A DNA stretch of 64,000 nucleotides from Flavobacterium lipolyticum (GTDB lineage Bacteria > Bacteroidota > Bacteroidia > Flavobacteriales > Flavobacteriaceae): assembly GCF_020905335.1 (NCBI RefSeq), contig NZ_JAJJMN010000001.1, forward strand, positions 2,294,001-2,358,000, in the 5' to 3' direction. Position numbers and translations under genes: made by a program. Below, piece after piece: positions 1 through 10,252 of this stretch (position 1 is the stretch's first letter; each line of letters starts with the position of its first letter). The notes below the pieces were generated by a model. The model did no database searches, was not told the DNA's origin, and saw only the letters and a list, made by a program, of their open reading frames with translations.

Positions 1-20
1 AATTCGTGAATGCGTGGCTA
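1..20. repeat. single arm of a palindromic intergenic repeat, cut by the window edge
   Basis: The first bases match, with one change, the right arm of the perfect inverted repeat at 933-993 (the core reads AATTCGTGAAT.CGTGGC). The partner arm would lie left of the window, so only half of the element is visible. It sits just downstream of the glycerophosphodiesterase gene stop codon. Confidence 0.5.
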
Positions 21-29
21 TTTTTTAAC

Positions 30-716
30 TTATATTTTATCCGGACAATCAGAGATTATTCCATCTACTTTATAACTTTTTACTTTTTGAATGTCTTCTT
101 CCGTATTAACGGTCCAGGGCAGAACGAGAAATCCTTTTTGCTGTATTTTGCTTACATTTTCCGAAGTCAATAAATGAAAATCAGGATGGATGGCTTTTGC
201 TTTTATGGTTTCGGCGAAAGCCAAAGCAGTATCAGGATCTTCTTCTGTTAAAACACCAATCGGAATTTTTTGATTTAAATTGGATGTTTCCTGTAGCATA
301 TTCCAATCGAAACTTGAAACAATAAAATGATTGTAGTTCCAGTTTTTTTCTGAGATATAATGTTCAATTAATGTGACAACTTTTTTGGGAGTTCCTAAAC
401 CTTTTAATTCGATATTGATCAGACATTTTTTGTCAACTAAATCAAAAACCTCATTTAAAGTAGGGATTTGATACTTCTCATCAATCAGAAACGATTTTAA
501 ATCACCTAAAGAAAAAGTATTAACAAAACCTTTTCCGTTAGTTGTTCTGTCTATCGTTTCATCGTGCATTACAATTATATGATCGTCAGCACTAAGGTGA
601 ACGTCAAGTTCAATTCCGTCTGAATTTAGGTCTAAGGCTTTCTGAAAAGCTTGTAAAGTATTTTCAGGTTCGTATGCTTTTGCACCTCTATGAGCTATTT
701 TTAGCATTTTGTTCAT
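30..716 (-). CDS. glycerophosphodiester phosphodiesterase
   Basis: Predicted GDPD-family enzyme that hydrolyses glycerophosphodiesters to sn-glycerol-3-phosphate and an alcohol. From the chosen ATG the protein is 228 residues and has the TIM-barrel signature: His9-Arg10 in AHRG, Glu18-Asn19 in PENT, Glu36 and Asp38 in GIELDVH, and His51 in VMHDE. These correspond to the family's catalytic His pair and metal-binding acids. An upstream in-frame start at 773 would add 19 residues that read through low-complexity, repeat-like DNA, so I prefer the start at 716 (a second ATG lies at 707). No signal peptide is visible with this start, so a cytoplasmic location is likely. It is separated from the starch locus by about 300 bp of palindromic repeats and is probably not part of that operon. 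Confidence 0.88.
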   Translation of the reverse strand: MNKMLKIAHRGAKAYEPENTLQAFQKALDLNSDGIELDVHLSADDHIIVMHDETIDRTTNGKGFVNTFSLGDLKSFLIDEKYQIPTLNEVFDLVDKKCLINIELKGLGTPKKVVTLIEHYISEKNWNYNHFIVSSFDWNMLQETSNLNQKIPIGVLTEEDPDTALAFAETIKAKAIHPDFHLLTSENVSKIQQKGFLVLPWTVNTEEDIQKVKSYKVDGIISDCPDKI

Positions 717-766
717 TTCGTGAAGGTTCAGAGGTGCAAAGGTACAAAGGTGCAAAGGAAAAATAA

Positions 767-830
767 TAGCCACAGATTAAAGGATTAGAATGATTTTAAA
801 AAATCTGGATAATCCTTTAATCTGTGGCTA
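767..830. repeat. 21-bp perfect inverted repeat
   Basis: Arms at 767-787 and 810-830 are exact reverse complements, with a 22-base AT-rich loop that can itself partly pair. The element lies just upstream of the glycerophosphodiesterase start and is the first of three consecutive palindromes in this gap. There is no T-run after the stem that would make it a clear terminator. Confidence 0.8.
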
Positions 831-831
831 A

Positions 832-894
832 AAAACTTTGTGAATCTTTGCGGTAAATGCAGTATTTTTTCTAACCGCAAAGGGCGCAAAGTTT
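832..894. repeat. imperfect inverted repeat (AACTTTG ... CAAAGTT)
   Basis: Arms at about 832-854 and 873-894 pair with a few mismatches around the motif CTTTGCGGT / ACCGCAAAG. It is the second of the three palindromes between the glycerophosphodiesterase and the GH13 gene. Function unknown. Confidence 0.55.
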
Positions 895-932
895 TGGGCA
901 AGGTGGACAAGGAATTTACTAAAAATTAAATA

Positions 933-993
933 GCCACGAATTCACGAATTTTTGTTCTCAAAGATTATCAAAAATAATTCGTGAATTCGTGGC
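933..993. repeat. 18-bp perfect inverted repeat
   Basis: Arms 933-950 and 976-993 are exact reverse complements (GCCACGAATTCACGAATT) around a 25-base loop. The same arm sequence, with one change, recurs at 1-20. The element lies 26 bp beyond the stop codon of the GH13 amylase gene, so it could act at the 3' end of that operon transcript. Confidence 0.75.
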
Positions 994-1019
994 AGAAAAA
1001 CTTTGTTGCAATAAAATAT

Positions 1020-2879
1020 CTATTCCAATTCTAAAACCAAAGCGGATTTTGGTTCCAAAGTAATTTCAGACGTTAAATTGAATGTTTTTCCTGTAATTAC
1101 GTCTTTACCTGTTTTAAAAGTTTTGATGTTTTCTTTAAAGCGATTGGTTTTTATAGCTTGCTCTTTTGCATTGTTATTGAAAACAACCATTACCGTTTTA
1201 GCATCTGTATATCTGAAATACACATAGGTATTGTTTTCCGGAATGTAATGTGTCATCTTTCCAAAATGAACGGCTTCGTTTGATTTTCTCCAGTTGAATA
1301 ATTTAGAGGTAAAATCAAAGTAAGCAGCCTGTTCAGCTGTTCTGCCTTCTTTGGTGAAAGCATTGTTTTTATCGCCAGCCCATCCACCCGGGAAATCCTG
1401 ACGAATATCGGCGTCGCCTTTGCTTTTGTCACCGCCCATTCCAATTTCGGAACCGTAATAGACTTGTGGAATTCCACGTACGGTAGCCAATAAAGTCATT
1501 GTTAGTTTGTATTTTGCTAAATCATATTTAAAATTATGATTGATACGGTCTGTGTCATGATTTTCGGCAAAAACTAAAATATTATTGGTGTCTGGGTACA
1601 AATAATCCATTGCAAAATTGTTGTAGAATTTAATCAATCCATTATCCTTGCTTGGTTCATTTTCGTTGAAAGCCAGGCTAATCTGGCTTTGAAGCGTAAA
1701 ATCCATCACACTTGGTAAATTGGAATTGTAATTTTCGATCGCTCCAATTTTACTGTCTTTTTGCCAATAAGCTAAGTTCGCCTGATTGTGCATCCATATT
1801 TCTCCAACGATATTGAAATTAGGATATTCGTTCGTCACTGCTTTTGCCCAATTGGCCATTGCGGTTTGATCAGAGTAATTGTAAGTGTCAACTCTTAATC
1901 CGTCAAGATTGGCATATTCAATCCACCAGATCGCATTTTGAGTCAGGTATTTGGCGACAAGAGGATTTCTTAAGTTCAGGTCGGGCATTGAAGGTACAAA
2001 CCAGCCATCGATACATACTTCCTTATCTATTTTTGAAGCGTGAATATCGGTAATCACTTCACGTCTGTGGTGCGTTTGTGTAAAAGTTTCGAATTGATTG
2101 AACCAGGTTTTGGTTGGAATATCTTTCATCATCCAATGCGTAATCCCCCAGTGATTGGTCACATAATCCATTACCAGTTTCATGTTTCTTTTGTGCATTT
2201 CTGCAGATAAACGGGCGTAATCTTCATTAGTTCCGTAACGCGGATCTATTTTGTAAACGTCAGATTGTGCATAAGTATGGTACGAGTGCTGTTTGTCGTT
2301 GTCTTCGCAAAGGGGTGTGCTCCAGATAGTAGTTGCACCAAGAGACGAAATATAATCCAGGTTTTTAATGATTCCTTCGATGTCTCCGCCATGACGGCCA
2401 CTTGGATCCTGACGGTTCCCTTTTTCGGTTAAAGCGGCATTGCTGTCGTTTTTTGGGTTTCCGTTGGCAAAACGATCCGGCATGATAAGATACATTACAT
2501 CTGATGCATCGTAACTTTTTCGATCTGCCGAGTTGGTTCGTCTTTCTTTAAGGGTGTATTTTTGCGTAAAAGCGACTTTGTTTTTGGTTTTGAAGGAGAA
2601 AACCAATTCTGAAGCTTTTAGGTTTTGTGTATCGATGGTCACAAAAAGATAGTTCGGATTTTCTGTTTTTTCTACGCTTTTAATCACAGCATTGTTGGAA
2701 ACAGAAGTTTCGTATTGTGAAATGTCTTTTCCGTAGAACATAATCTGCAATTCCGGATTTTTCATGCCGGCATACCAAAATGGAGGTTCTGTTTTTTGGA
2801 TTTGTGCTTGCGCGGAAGCGGAAAACAACAAAATTATTAGAACTAATTTATATATGGGTGATGTTTTTTTGTTTTTCAT
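1020..2879 (-). CDS. GH13 alpha-amylase / neopullulanase-like enzyme (SusA-like)
   Basis: Secreted glycoside hydrolase family 13 enzyme of 619 residues predicted to cleave alpha-1,4-linked malto-oligosaccharides. The N-terminus has a signal peptide ending SASAQAQ without a lipobox Cys, so a periplasmic location is likely. Residues about 30-115 look like the beta-rich N-domain of cyclomaltodextrinase-type GH13 enzymes, followed by the (beta/alpha)8 barrel. The catalytic triad is visible: Asp331 in GLRVDTYNY (nucleophile), Glu360 in IVGEIW (acid/base) and Asp442 in AENHDTDR. It is the last gene of the minus-strand sugar cluster, separated from the GH97 gene by a 57-bp tandem repeat block. Context suggests a role like SusA, breaking imported oligosaccharides before the GH97 enzyme acts. 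The exact substrate preference (pullulan, cyclodextrin or maltodextrin) cannot be read from sequence. Confidence 0.93.
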   Translation of the reverse strand: MKNKKTSPIYKLVLIILLFSASAQAQIQKTEPPFWYAGMKNPELQIMFYGKDISQYETSVSNNAVIKSVEKTENPNYLFVTIDTQNLKASELVFSFKTKNKVAFTQKYTLKERRTNSADRKSYDASDVMYLIMPDRFANGNPKNDSNAALTEKGNRQDPSGRHGGDIEGIIKNLDYISSLGATTIWSTPLCEDNDKQHSYHTYAQSDVYKIDPRYGTNEDYARLSAEMHKRNMKLVMDYVTNHWGITHWMMKDIPTKTWFNQFETFTQTHHRREVITDIHASKIDKEVCIDGWFVPSMPDLNLRNPLVAKYLTQNAIWWIEYANLDGLRVDTYNYSDQTAMANWAKAVTNEYPNFNIVGEIWMHNQANLAYWQKDSKIGAIENYNSNLPSVMDFTLQSQISLAFNENEPSKDNGLIKFYNNFAMDYLYPDTNNILVFAENHDTDRINHNFKYDLAKYKLTMTLLATVRGIPQVYYGSEIGMGGDKSKGDADIRQDFPGGWAGDKNNAFTKEGRTAEQAAYFDFTSKLFNWRKSNEAVHFGKMTHYIPENNTYVYFRYTDAKTVMVVFNNNAKEQAIKTNRFKENIKTFKTGKDVITGKTFNLTSEITLEPKSALVLELE

Positions 2880-2920
2880 AGTAATAGGTAGTTATTCTTA
2901 GTGTGAGTTCGAGCGATTTT

Positions 2921-3180
2921 CAGTATCCGCTCGATGAGACAATTCGTTCGACGAGACAACTAGCTCGATGTCACATCGAGCGGAGTCGAGATGAGACAAT
3001 TCGCTCGAGGAGACAACTATCTCGATGTCACATCGAGCGGAGTCGAGATGAGACAATTCGTTCGAGGAGACAACTATCTCGATGTCACATCGAGCGGAGT
3101 CGATATGAGACAATTCGTTCGACGAGACAACTATCTCGATGTCACATCGAGCGGAGTCGAGATGAGACAATTCGTTCGAT
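2921..3180. repeat. 57-bp tandem repeat, about 4.5 copies
   Basis: The string GAGACAATTCG recurs at 2936, 2993, 3050, 3107 and 3164, a constant 57-bp period. Each unit carries a short hairpin (CTCGATGT-c-ACATCGAG) and the motif TCGAGCGGAGTCGA, with a few substitutions between copies. As 57 is divisible by 3, frames stay open on both strands, but the resulting repetitive peptides are not convincing genes. The block fills the 368-bp gap between the GH97 and GH13 genes, and I see no gene in that gap. Confidence 0.95.
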
Positions 3181-3247
3181 GTAACAAAAAGATGTTGATT
3201 AAAAAAAAAGACAAGTAATTCTGGGGGAAATCACTTGACTTTAAAAA

Positions 3248-5374
<2,127 letters not shown>

Positions 5375-5388
5375 TTAAGTGTGTTGTA

Positions 5389-7692
5389 TTAATTGGTTTG
5401 AAACAATTTTTCTGCGGTTACCGGATCTCCATTAACTACAAGGGTTAAATCCTGATCACCGTCTACCGTAAAAGTTGTTCCATTATGATTTACAGCTACT
5501 TTTAAAATTTGATTTCTGAAATTAATTTTAAAAGAATAACCGTTCCATTCTTTTGGGATTTTTGGCGAAAAATGAAGCTGATCGTTTTTCACACGCATTC
5601 CGCCAAAACCTTCCACGATACTCATCCATGTTCCGGCCATTGAGGTAATATGACAGCCTTCTTCAACTTCTTTGTTATAATCATCGAGATCCAAGCGGGA
5701 GGTTCTTAAATAGAAGGTATAGGCCATGTCCATTTTGTCTAAAACAGCAGCCTGAATAGAGTGAACACAAGGCGACAGCGAGCTTTCATGAACCGTAAAG
5801 GATTCGTAGAACTCAAAATTACGTTTTAATTCTTCTTTAGAAAAATGATCTTCGAAGAAATAAAAACACTGTAAAACATCGGCTTGTTTGATATATGGCG
5901 AGCGCAATACACGATCCCAGGACCACTTTTGATTAATAGGACGCTGAGAACGGTCTAAGTCTTTTACCGGAATTAATTCTTTGTCTAAGAATCCGTCTTG
6001 CTGCAAGTAGATGCCTAATTCTTCTGAAGTTGGGAAATACATGTTACCGGCGACTTTTTTCCATTCCAGAATTTCAGCAGAAGAAAGAGCTACTTTTTCC
6101 ATAATTCTCTGATGATCTGCAGGATATTCGGCAGCCACTTTGTTAATTTGTTCTTCGGCATAATCAATACACCATTTTGCAATATAATTGGTGTAGAAAT
6201 TATTGTTGATATTGTTTTCGTATTCGTTTGGACCTGTAACTCCCAGAATCACATATTGATTTTTGGCTTTAGAGAAAGAAGCTCTTTGGTGCCAAAAACG
6301 CGCAATTCCAATGAGTACTTCTAAACCTTTTTCAGGAATATAAGAGTAGTCTCCGGTAAAACGGTGGTAATTGTAAATGGCAAAAGCAATAGCTCCGTTT
6401 CTGTGGATTTCCTCGTGTGTGATTTCCCATTCGTTGTGACATTCTTCGCCATTCATGGTTACCATTGGATACAAAGCGGCACCGTTTTTAAAACCTAAAT
6501 TGTCTTTGGCGTTTTCAATTGCTTTGTCCAATTGGTTGAAACGGTAGGTCAACAAATTGCGGGCAACCTGCTGATCTTTCGTGGCCATGTAAAACGGAAT
6601 GCAATAAGCCTCAGTATCCCAATAGGTAGATCCGCCATATTTTTCTCCGGTGAAACCTTTTGGTCCGATATTCAAACGGCTGTCTTTCCCTAAGTAAGTC
6701 TGATTTAACTGAAAAATATTAAAACGGATTCCCTGTTGTGCTTTTACGTCTCCGTCAATGGTAATGTCTGACATTTCCCAGATTTTACTCCAGGCCTCAA
6801 TTTGATTCTGAAGTAAAGTGTCATAACCAAGAGCAACGGCAGTTTTAATACATTTTTCGGCTGCAGTCAGTGTGTTTTCATGGTTCAAAGAAACGGTATA
6901 ACCACCAATTTTTTGGATTGATGAGGTTTGTCCTTTTGCGATAATGGTACCGTAAGTAAACTGAATTTTATCGGCAGTTGAATCGATTGTTGACGGCGAA
7001 ATGTTTACATTTTCTCCGTTGGCAAAAATCGTATTGTGCATAAAAGTGGTTACTTTAAAATGCGTTTTAAAAGTCTGCGCCGTTACAAAAGCTTCATTTG
7101 CTCCTTTTTTAACTTCAAGAGGTTCCCAGAATTTTTCGTCCCAGTTGGCATCTTCATTGGTAACTCCTGCATCGATATAAGGTTTGTAAACAATTTTGGC
7201 ATCTTTGTTTAAAGGGGTGATCTCGTATTTGATGATTCCGGTTTCATCCAGATCTAAAGAAAGAAAACGACGAATGTTTACGGCAATTTCGGTTCCGTTT
7301 TTTAAAGTCGCTTCAAAAGAACGATTGTACCAGCCTTCTTTCATGTTCAATTCTCTGCGAAAATTTTTCACAGCAGTACAATGGTGCAAATCCAGGTTTT
7401 CTTCGTTGATCTGAATGTCAATTCCAATCCAGTTTGGAGCGTTTAATACTTTGGCGAAGTATTTAGGGTATCCGTTTTTCCACCAGCCTACTTTAGTTTT
7501 GTCCGGATAATAGATTCCGGCAATGTAGCTTCCCTGAAAAGTTTCACCCGAATAAGTTTCTTCAAAATTGGCGCGTTGTCCCATAGCACCGTTTCCGATG
7601 CTAAAAAGACTTTCTGATGATTTTACTCTCTCAGCGTCAAAGCCTTCTTCGATGATGGACCAATTGTCTGGTTTAATGTAATCTTGATTCAT
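5389..7692 (-). CDS. GH65 maltose phosphorylase-like enzyme
   Basis: Family 65 enzyme of 767 residues from the chosen ATG; a TTG start 27 bp upstream is possible but overlaps repeat DNA. The (alpha/alpha)6-barrel signatures are present: WDTEAYCIPFYM in the middle and the general acid Glu490 in GVTGPNEYEN, close to Glu487 of characterised Lactobacillus maltose phosphorylase. There is no signal peptide, consistent with a cytoplasmic phosphorylase. The nearby beta-phosphoglucomutase gene strongly suggests the product is beta-D-glucose-1-phosphate, so maltose phosphorylase is the best guess. Trehalose or kojibiose phosphorylase cannot be excluded by reading alone. It is followed after 26 bp by the GH97 gene. 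Confidence 0.9.
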   Translation of the reverse strand: MNQDYIKPDNWSIIEEGFDAERVKSSESLFSIGNGAMGQRANFEETYSGETFQGSYIAGIYYPDKTKVGWWKNGYPKYFAKVLNAPNWIGIDIQINEENLDLHHCTAVKNFRRELNMKEGWYNRSFEATLKNGTEIAVNIRRFLSLDLDETGIIKYEITPLNKDAKIVYKPYIDAGVTNEDANWDEKFWEPLEVKKGANEAFVTAQTFKTHFKVTTFMHNTIFANGENVNISPSTIDSTADKIQFTYGTIIAKGQTSSIQKIGGYTVSLNHENTLTAAEKCIKTAVALGYDTLLQNQIEAWSKIWEMSDITIDGDVKAQQGIRFNIFQLNQTYLGKDSRLNIGPKGFTGEKYGGSTYWDTEAYCIPFYMATKDQQVARNLLTYRFNQLDKAIENAKDNLGFKNGAALYPMVTMNGEECHNEWEITHEEIHRNGAIAFAIYNYHRFTGDYSYIPEKGLEVLIGIARFWHQRASFSKAKNQYVILGVTGPNEYENNINNNFYTNYIAKWCIDYAEEQINKVAAEYPADHQRIMEKVALSSAEILEWKKVAGNMYFPTSEELGIYLQQDGFLDKELIPVKDLDRSQRPINQKWSWDRVLRSPYIKQADVLQCFYFFEDHFSKEELKRNFEFYESFTVHESSLSPCVHSIQAAVLDKMDMAYTFYLRTSRLDLDDYNKEVEEGCHITSMAGTWMSIVEGFGGMRVKNDQLHFSPKIPKEWNGYSFKINFRNQILKVAVNHNGTTFTVDGDQDLTLVVNGDPVTAEKLFQTN

Positions 7693-7853
7693 TTTTTTCT
7701 TAATTAGATAATTGGGCAATTAGATAATTAGATAAGATGTCAATTAGGGAATTAGATCTTTTTTTGACTGCAATATTTAATTTTTATACGTCTAATGGCC
7801 AATTAATTACTGTTTTAGTTTTTGATTGATGATTTTCTTAAATTCAATTGAAG

Positions 7854-7890
7854 GTCAATTAGATAATGTTGCTACTATTATCTAATTGAC
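7854..7890. repeat. 14-bp perfect inverted repeat between pgmB and the GH65 gene
   Basis: Arms 7854-7867 and 7877-7890 (GTCAATTAGATAAT and its complement) form a hairpin with a 9-base loop. The rest of the 206-bp gap between the two genes contains further scattered copies of CAATTAGATAATT, including two about 20 bp apart near 7713-7735. It may be a processing or stability element in the operon transcript; no clear T-run follows. Confidence 0.6.
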
Positions 7891-7898
7891 GAATTATC

Positions 7899-8558
7899 TT
7901 ATTTCCGAATTAATGATTCGATAAAAGGAGTATCCATTGAGTTAAAATCCTCAAAGATATAGTGTGCTTCGTGCAGAATTGTTTTGGAACCGATTCCGAT
8001 ACTGGTCATTTTTCCAATATTGGCGGCCTGAACTCCGGCAACTGAATCTTCAAAAACAAAGGAGTTTTCAGGGCTAACCTGTAACAGTTGAGCCGCTTTT
8101 AGGAAAACTTCAGGGTCCGGTTTGGCATTGGTAACGTCGTTTCCGTCTACAATAACATCGAAGTACGAAAGTATTCCGGTTTTCTCCAGAATCGGGCGTG
8201 CATTTTTACTGGCAGAACCCAATGCAATTCCCTGATTTTGTTCTTTTAAGAATTGAAGAATATTAAAAACTCCGGGAAGAATTTCGCTCTCGTCCATGTC
8301 AACCAGATAAGATAAATAGTCTTCGTTTTTCTGAATGAGCCATTTGTCTATGTCTTCCTGAGAAGCGGGAACGTTCCCTAATTCAAGAATTATGTCTAGC
8401 GAACGCACGCGGCTTACTCCTTTAAGTAATTCGTTGTGTTCGTGTGTAAAGTTTATGTTTAACGCCTTTGCAATTTTCTGCCAGGCTAAAAAGTGGTATT
8501 TAGCGGTATCAACGATCACTCCATCAAGATCGAAGATGAATGCTTTTTTATTATTCAT
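7899..8558 (-). CDS. pgmB: beta-phosphoglucomutase
   Basis: HAD-superfamily enzyme of 219 residues converting beta-D-glucose-1-phosphate to glucose-6-phosphate. The motif FDLDGVIVDTA gives the nucleophile Asp10 and general acid/base Asp12, and GSASKNARPIL, KPDPEVF and VFEDSVAGVQAA are the later HAD motifs. Length and cap position fit the PgmB subfamily. The ATG at 8558 overlaps the stop of the upstream transporter gene by 8 bases, which suggests translational coupling; a TTG three codons earlier is less likely. It supplies the step after the GH65 phosphorylase. Confidence 0.93.
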   Translation of the reverse strand: MNNKKAFIFDLDGVIVDTAKYHFLAWQKIAKALNINFTHEHNELLKGVSRVRSLDIILELGNVPASQEDIDKWLIQKNEDYLSYLVDMDESEILPGVFNILQFLKEQNQGIALGSASKNARPILEKTGILSYFDVIVDGNDVTNAKPDPEVFLKAAQLLQVSPENSFVFEDSVAGVQAANIGKMTSIGIGSKTILHEAHYIFEDFNSMDTPFIESLIRK

Positions 8559-10071
8559 GAATTTCAATTTTAGTTCTGCTATTTACTCTAAGGGTAAGTA
8601 ATCCGGCAAATATCATAGATACACCTCCAATAATTAAGGCGTAGATAGGTTCGTTGTGAAAGAATTGTTTGATGACAAATCCTAAGATTGTGGCAGCCAC
8701 AATTTGTGGTATTACTACGAAGAAGTTGAAAACTCCCATATAATACCCCATTTTTGCTGCGGGTAAGGCTCCGGATAGCATGGCATAAGGCATTGACAGT
8801 ATACTTGCCCACGCGATACCCACTCCCAACATTGGAAGAATGAGCATTTGTTTGTCGCCAATAAAATAAATCGAAATTAAACCAACACCTCCGGCACATA
8901 AGGCCAGTAAATGTGTTGCTCTAACGCCTACTTTTTTTGCAATAACCGGCAATAAAAAAGCAACTGCTGCCGCTACTCCGTTGTAAACTGTGAACAAAAC
9001 TGAAACCCAGTCGGCGGCATCATTGTAAATTTTAGAAGTAGTGTCTGTAGTACCAAAAATATGTTGTGTAACGGCTTGTGTCGTATAAATCCACATCGAG
9101 AATAAGGCAAACCAGGAGAAGAACTGCACCCAGGCCAGTTTTTTCATCGTGACAGGCATGTTCAAAAGATCGGTCATGATGATCGTAAAACCATTGTGAA
9201 CCTTTGAAGTTCTTAATTGTGAAGCAATCATGAATAAAATACCCATGAAAACCAAGCCAACAAACAGAATGTAAAGTTCTTTAGCCAAACTGTTCTCGAA
9301 AATTAAAAAGGAAACCAGAGCTCCAACTACCGCCAATACTAACCCTAAAAAGAATTGTCTTTTGATGTTACTTTCAGATTCTGTTTCCGGATTGAGGATA
9401 AGACCTTCTTTGTCTTTTTTGCTTTGAAGTTCAAAAGCATGAAGTTCCTCAGGAGTGTATTCAGTTGTTTTAAAAACAGTCCATAAAACAGAAAGCAGGA
9501 AAACAATTCCGCCAATATAAAAGGACCATTTAACAGAATCCGGTATAATTCCTTCCGGAGCCGTATTGCTTACGTCGAAAAAATTAGTAAAAAGATAGGG
9601 TAAAACCGAACCTACAACCGCACCGGTTCCGATAAAGAAACTTTGCATGGCAAAACCTAGAGTACGCTGCTTTTCAGGCAAATTATCTCCAACAAAAGCA
9701 CGAAAAGGTTCCATTGAAACATTTATCGATGCGTCCATGATCCATAAAGTACCGGCAGCTATCCATAAAGTTGGAGAGTTGGGCATGATGAATAAGGCAA
9801 CAGAAGACAAGATGGCCCCAATTAGAAAATAGGGACGGCGTCTGCCTAAACGAGTCCAGGTTCTATCGCTAAAATAACCAATTACGGGTTGGATAATTAA
9901 TCCTGAAACCGGAGCCGCAATCCATAAAATTGGAATTTCGTCAATTTTGGCACCCAGAGTTTCAAAAATTCTTGAAGTATTTGCATTTTGCAGTGCAAAA
10001 CCAAACTGTATTCCCAAGAAACCGAAACTCATGTTCCAAATTTCCCAGAAACTTAATTTACGCTTTTCCAT
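8551..10071 (-). CDS. MFS sugar transporter, probably for maltose
   Basis: Polytopic membrane protein of 506 residues with about 12 hydrophobic segments. The N-terminal half (GIQFGFALQNANTSRIF, VIGYFSDRTWTRLGRRRPYF) resembles the SLC45/sucrose-transporter-like branch of the major facilitator superfamily, including the D-R-x(3)-RRRP-type loop between helices 2 and 3. A hydrophilic stretch near residues 200-235 matches the usual central loop. Its stop overlaps the start of pgmB, so import and phosphorolysis appear coupled in one transcript. From context the substrate is maltose or a short malto-oligosaccharide crossing the inner membrane. No sequence motif proves the substrate. Confidence 0.87.
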   Translation of the reverse strand: MEKRKLSFWEIWNMSFGFLGIQFGFALQNANTSRIFETLGAKIDEIPILWIAAPVSGLIIQPVIGYFSDRTWTRLGRRRPYFLIGAILSSVALFIMPNSPTLWIAAGTLWIMDASINVSMEPFRAFVGDNLPEKQRTLGFAMQSFFIGTGAVVGSVLPYLFTNFFDVSNTAPEGIIPDSVKWSFYIGGIVFLLSVLWTVFKTTEYTPEELHAFELQSKKDKEGLILNPETESESNIKRQFFLGLVLAVVGALVSFLIFENSLAKELYILFVGLVFMGILFMIASQLRTSKVHNGFTIIMTDLLNMPVTMKKLAWVQFFSWFALFSMWIYTTQAVTQHIFGTTDTTSKIYNDAADWVSVLFTVYNGVAAAVAFLLPVIAKKVGVRATHLLALCAGGVGLISIYFIGDKQMLILPMLGVGIAWASILSMPYAMLSGALPAAKMGYYMGVFNFFVVIPQIVAATILGFVIKQFFHNEPIYALIIGGVSMIFAGLLTLRVNSRTKIEIHE

Positions 10072-10100
10072 TATCGTAATTAAAGAATTAATTAGACGAT

Positions 10101-10108
10101 AAGCGCTT
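10101..10108. promoter_or_regulatory. candidate LacI-family operator upstream of the MFS-pgmB-GH65-GH97-GH13 genes
   Basis: The palindrome AAGCGCTT lies 30 bp before the transporter start codon and fits AAnCGnTT, the pattern with a central CG typical of LacI-family operators. A similar site precedes susC at 11420-11429. It is nested in a wider hairpin (GATAAGC ... GCTTATC, 10098-10116). Binding by the adjacent regulator is inference. Confidence 0.35.
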
Positions 10109-10196
10109 TGCTTATCAAAACTTACTTATTATTTTCGAAGTAAAAGTAAAAGCTTTGAGCAGGCGTAAAAGTATTAATTATTTTTTTAAATACACT

Positions 10197-10229
10197 AACA
10201 AAAAAGTCATAAATGTTGTTTGTGACTTT
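10197..10229 (-). terminator. probable terminator of the LacI-type regulator gene
   Basis: On the minus strand a stem AAAGTCA / TGACTTT (10223-10229 with 10203-10209) is followed by a run of T. It lies 24-56 bp after the regulator stop codon and would separate it from the downstream transporter gene. Confidence 0.5.
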
Positions 10230-10252
10230 AGAAAATATTGATTTTTAGGTTT

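Noticed and set aside
2921..3180. CRISPR array
   Set aside because: The units are contiguous and near-identical over their full 57 bp, with no unique spacers and no cas genes nearby.
2898..3218. Three overlapping repetitive reading frames on both strands
   Set aside because: They result from a 57-bp tandem repeat, a multiple of 3, that happens to lack stops. The peptides are pure repeats with no start context.
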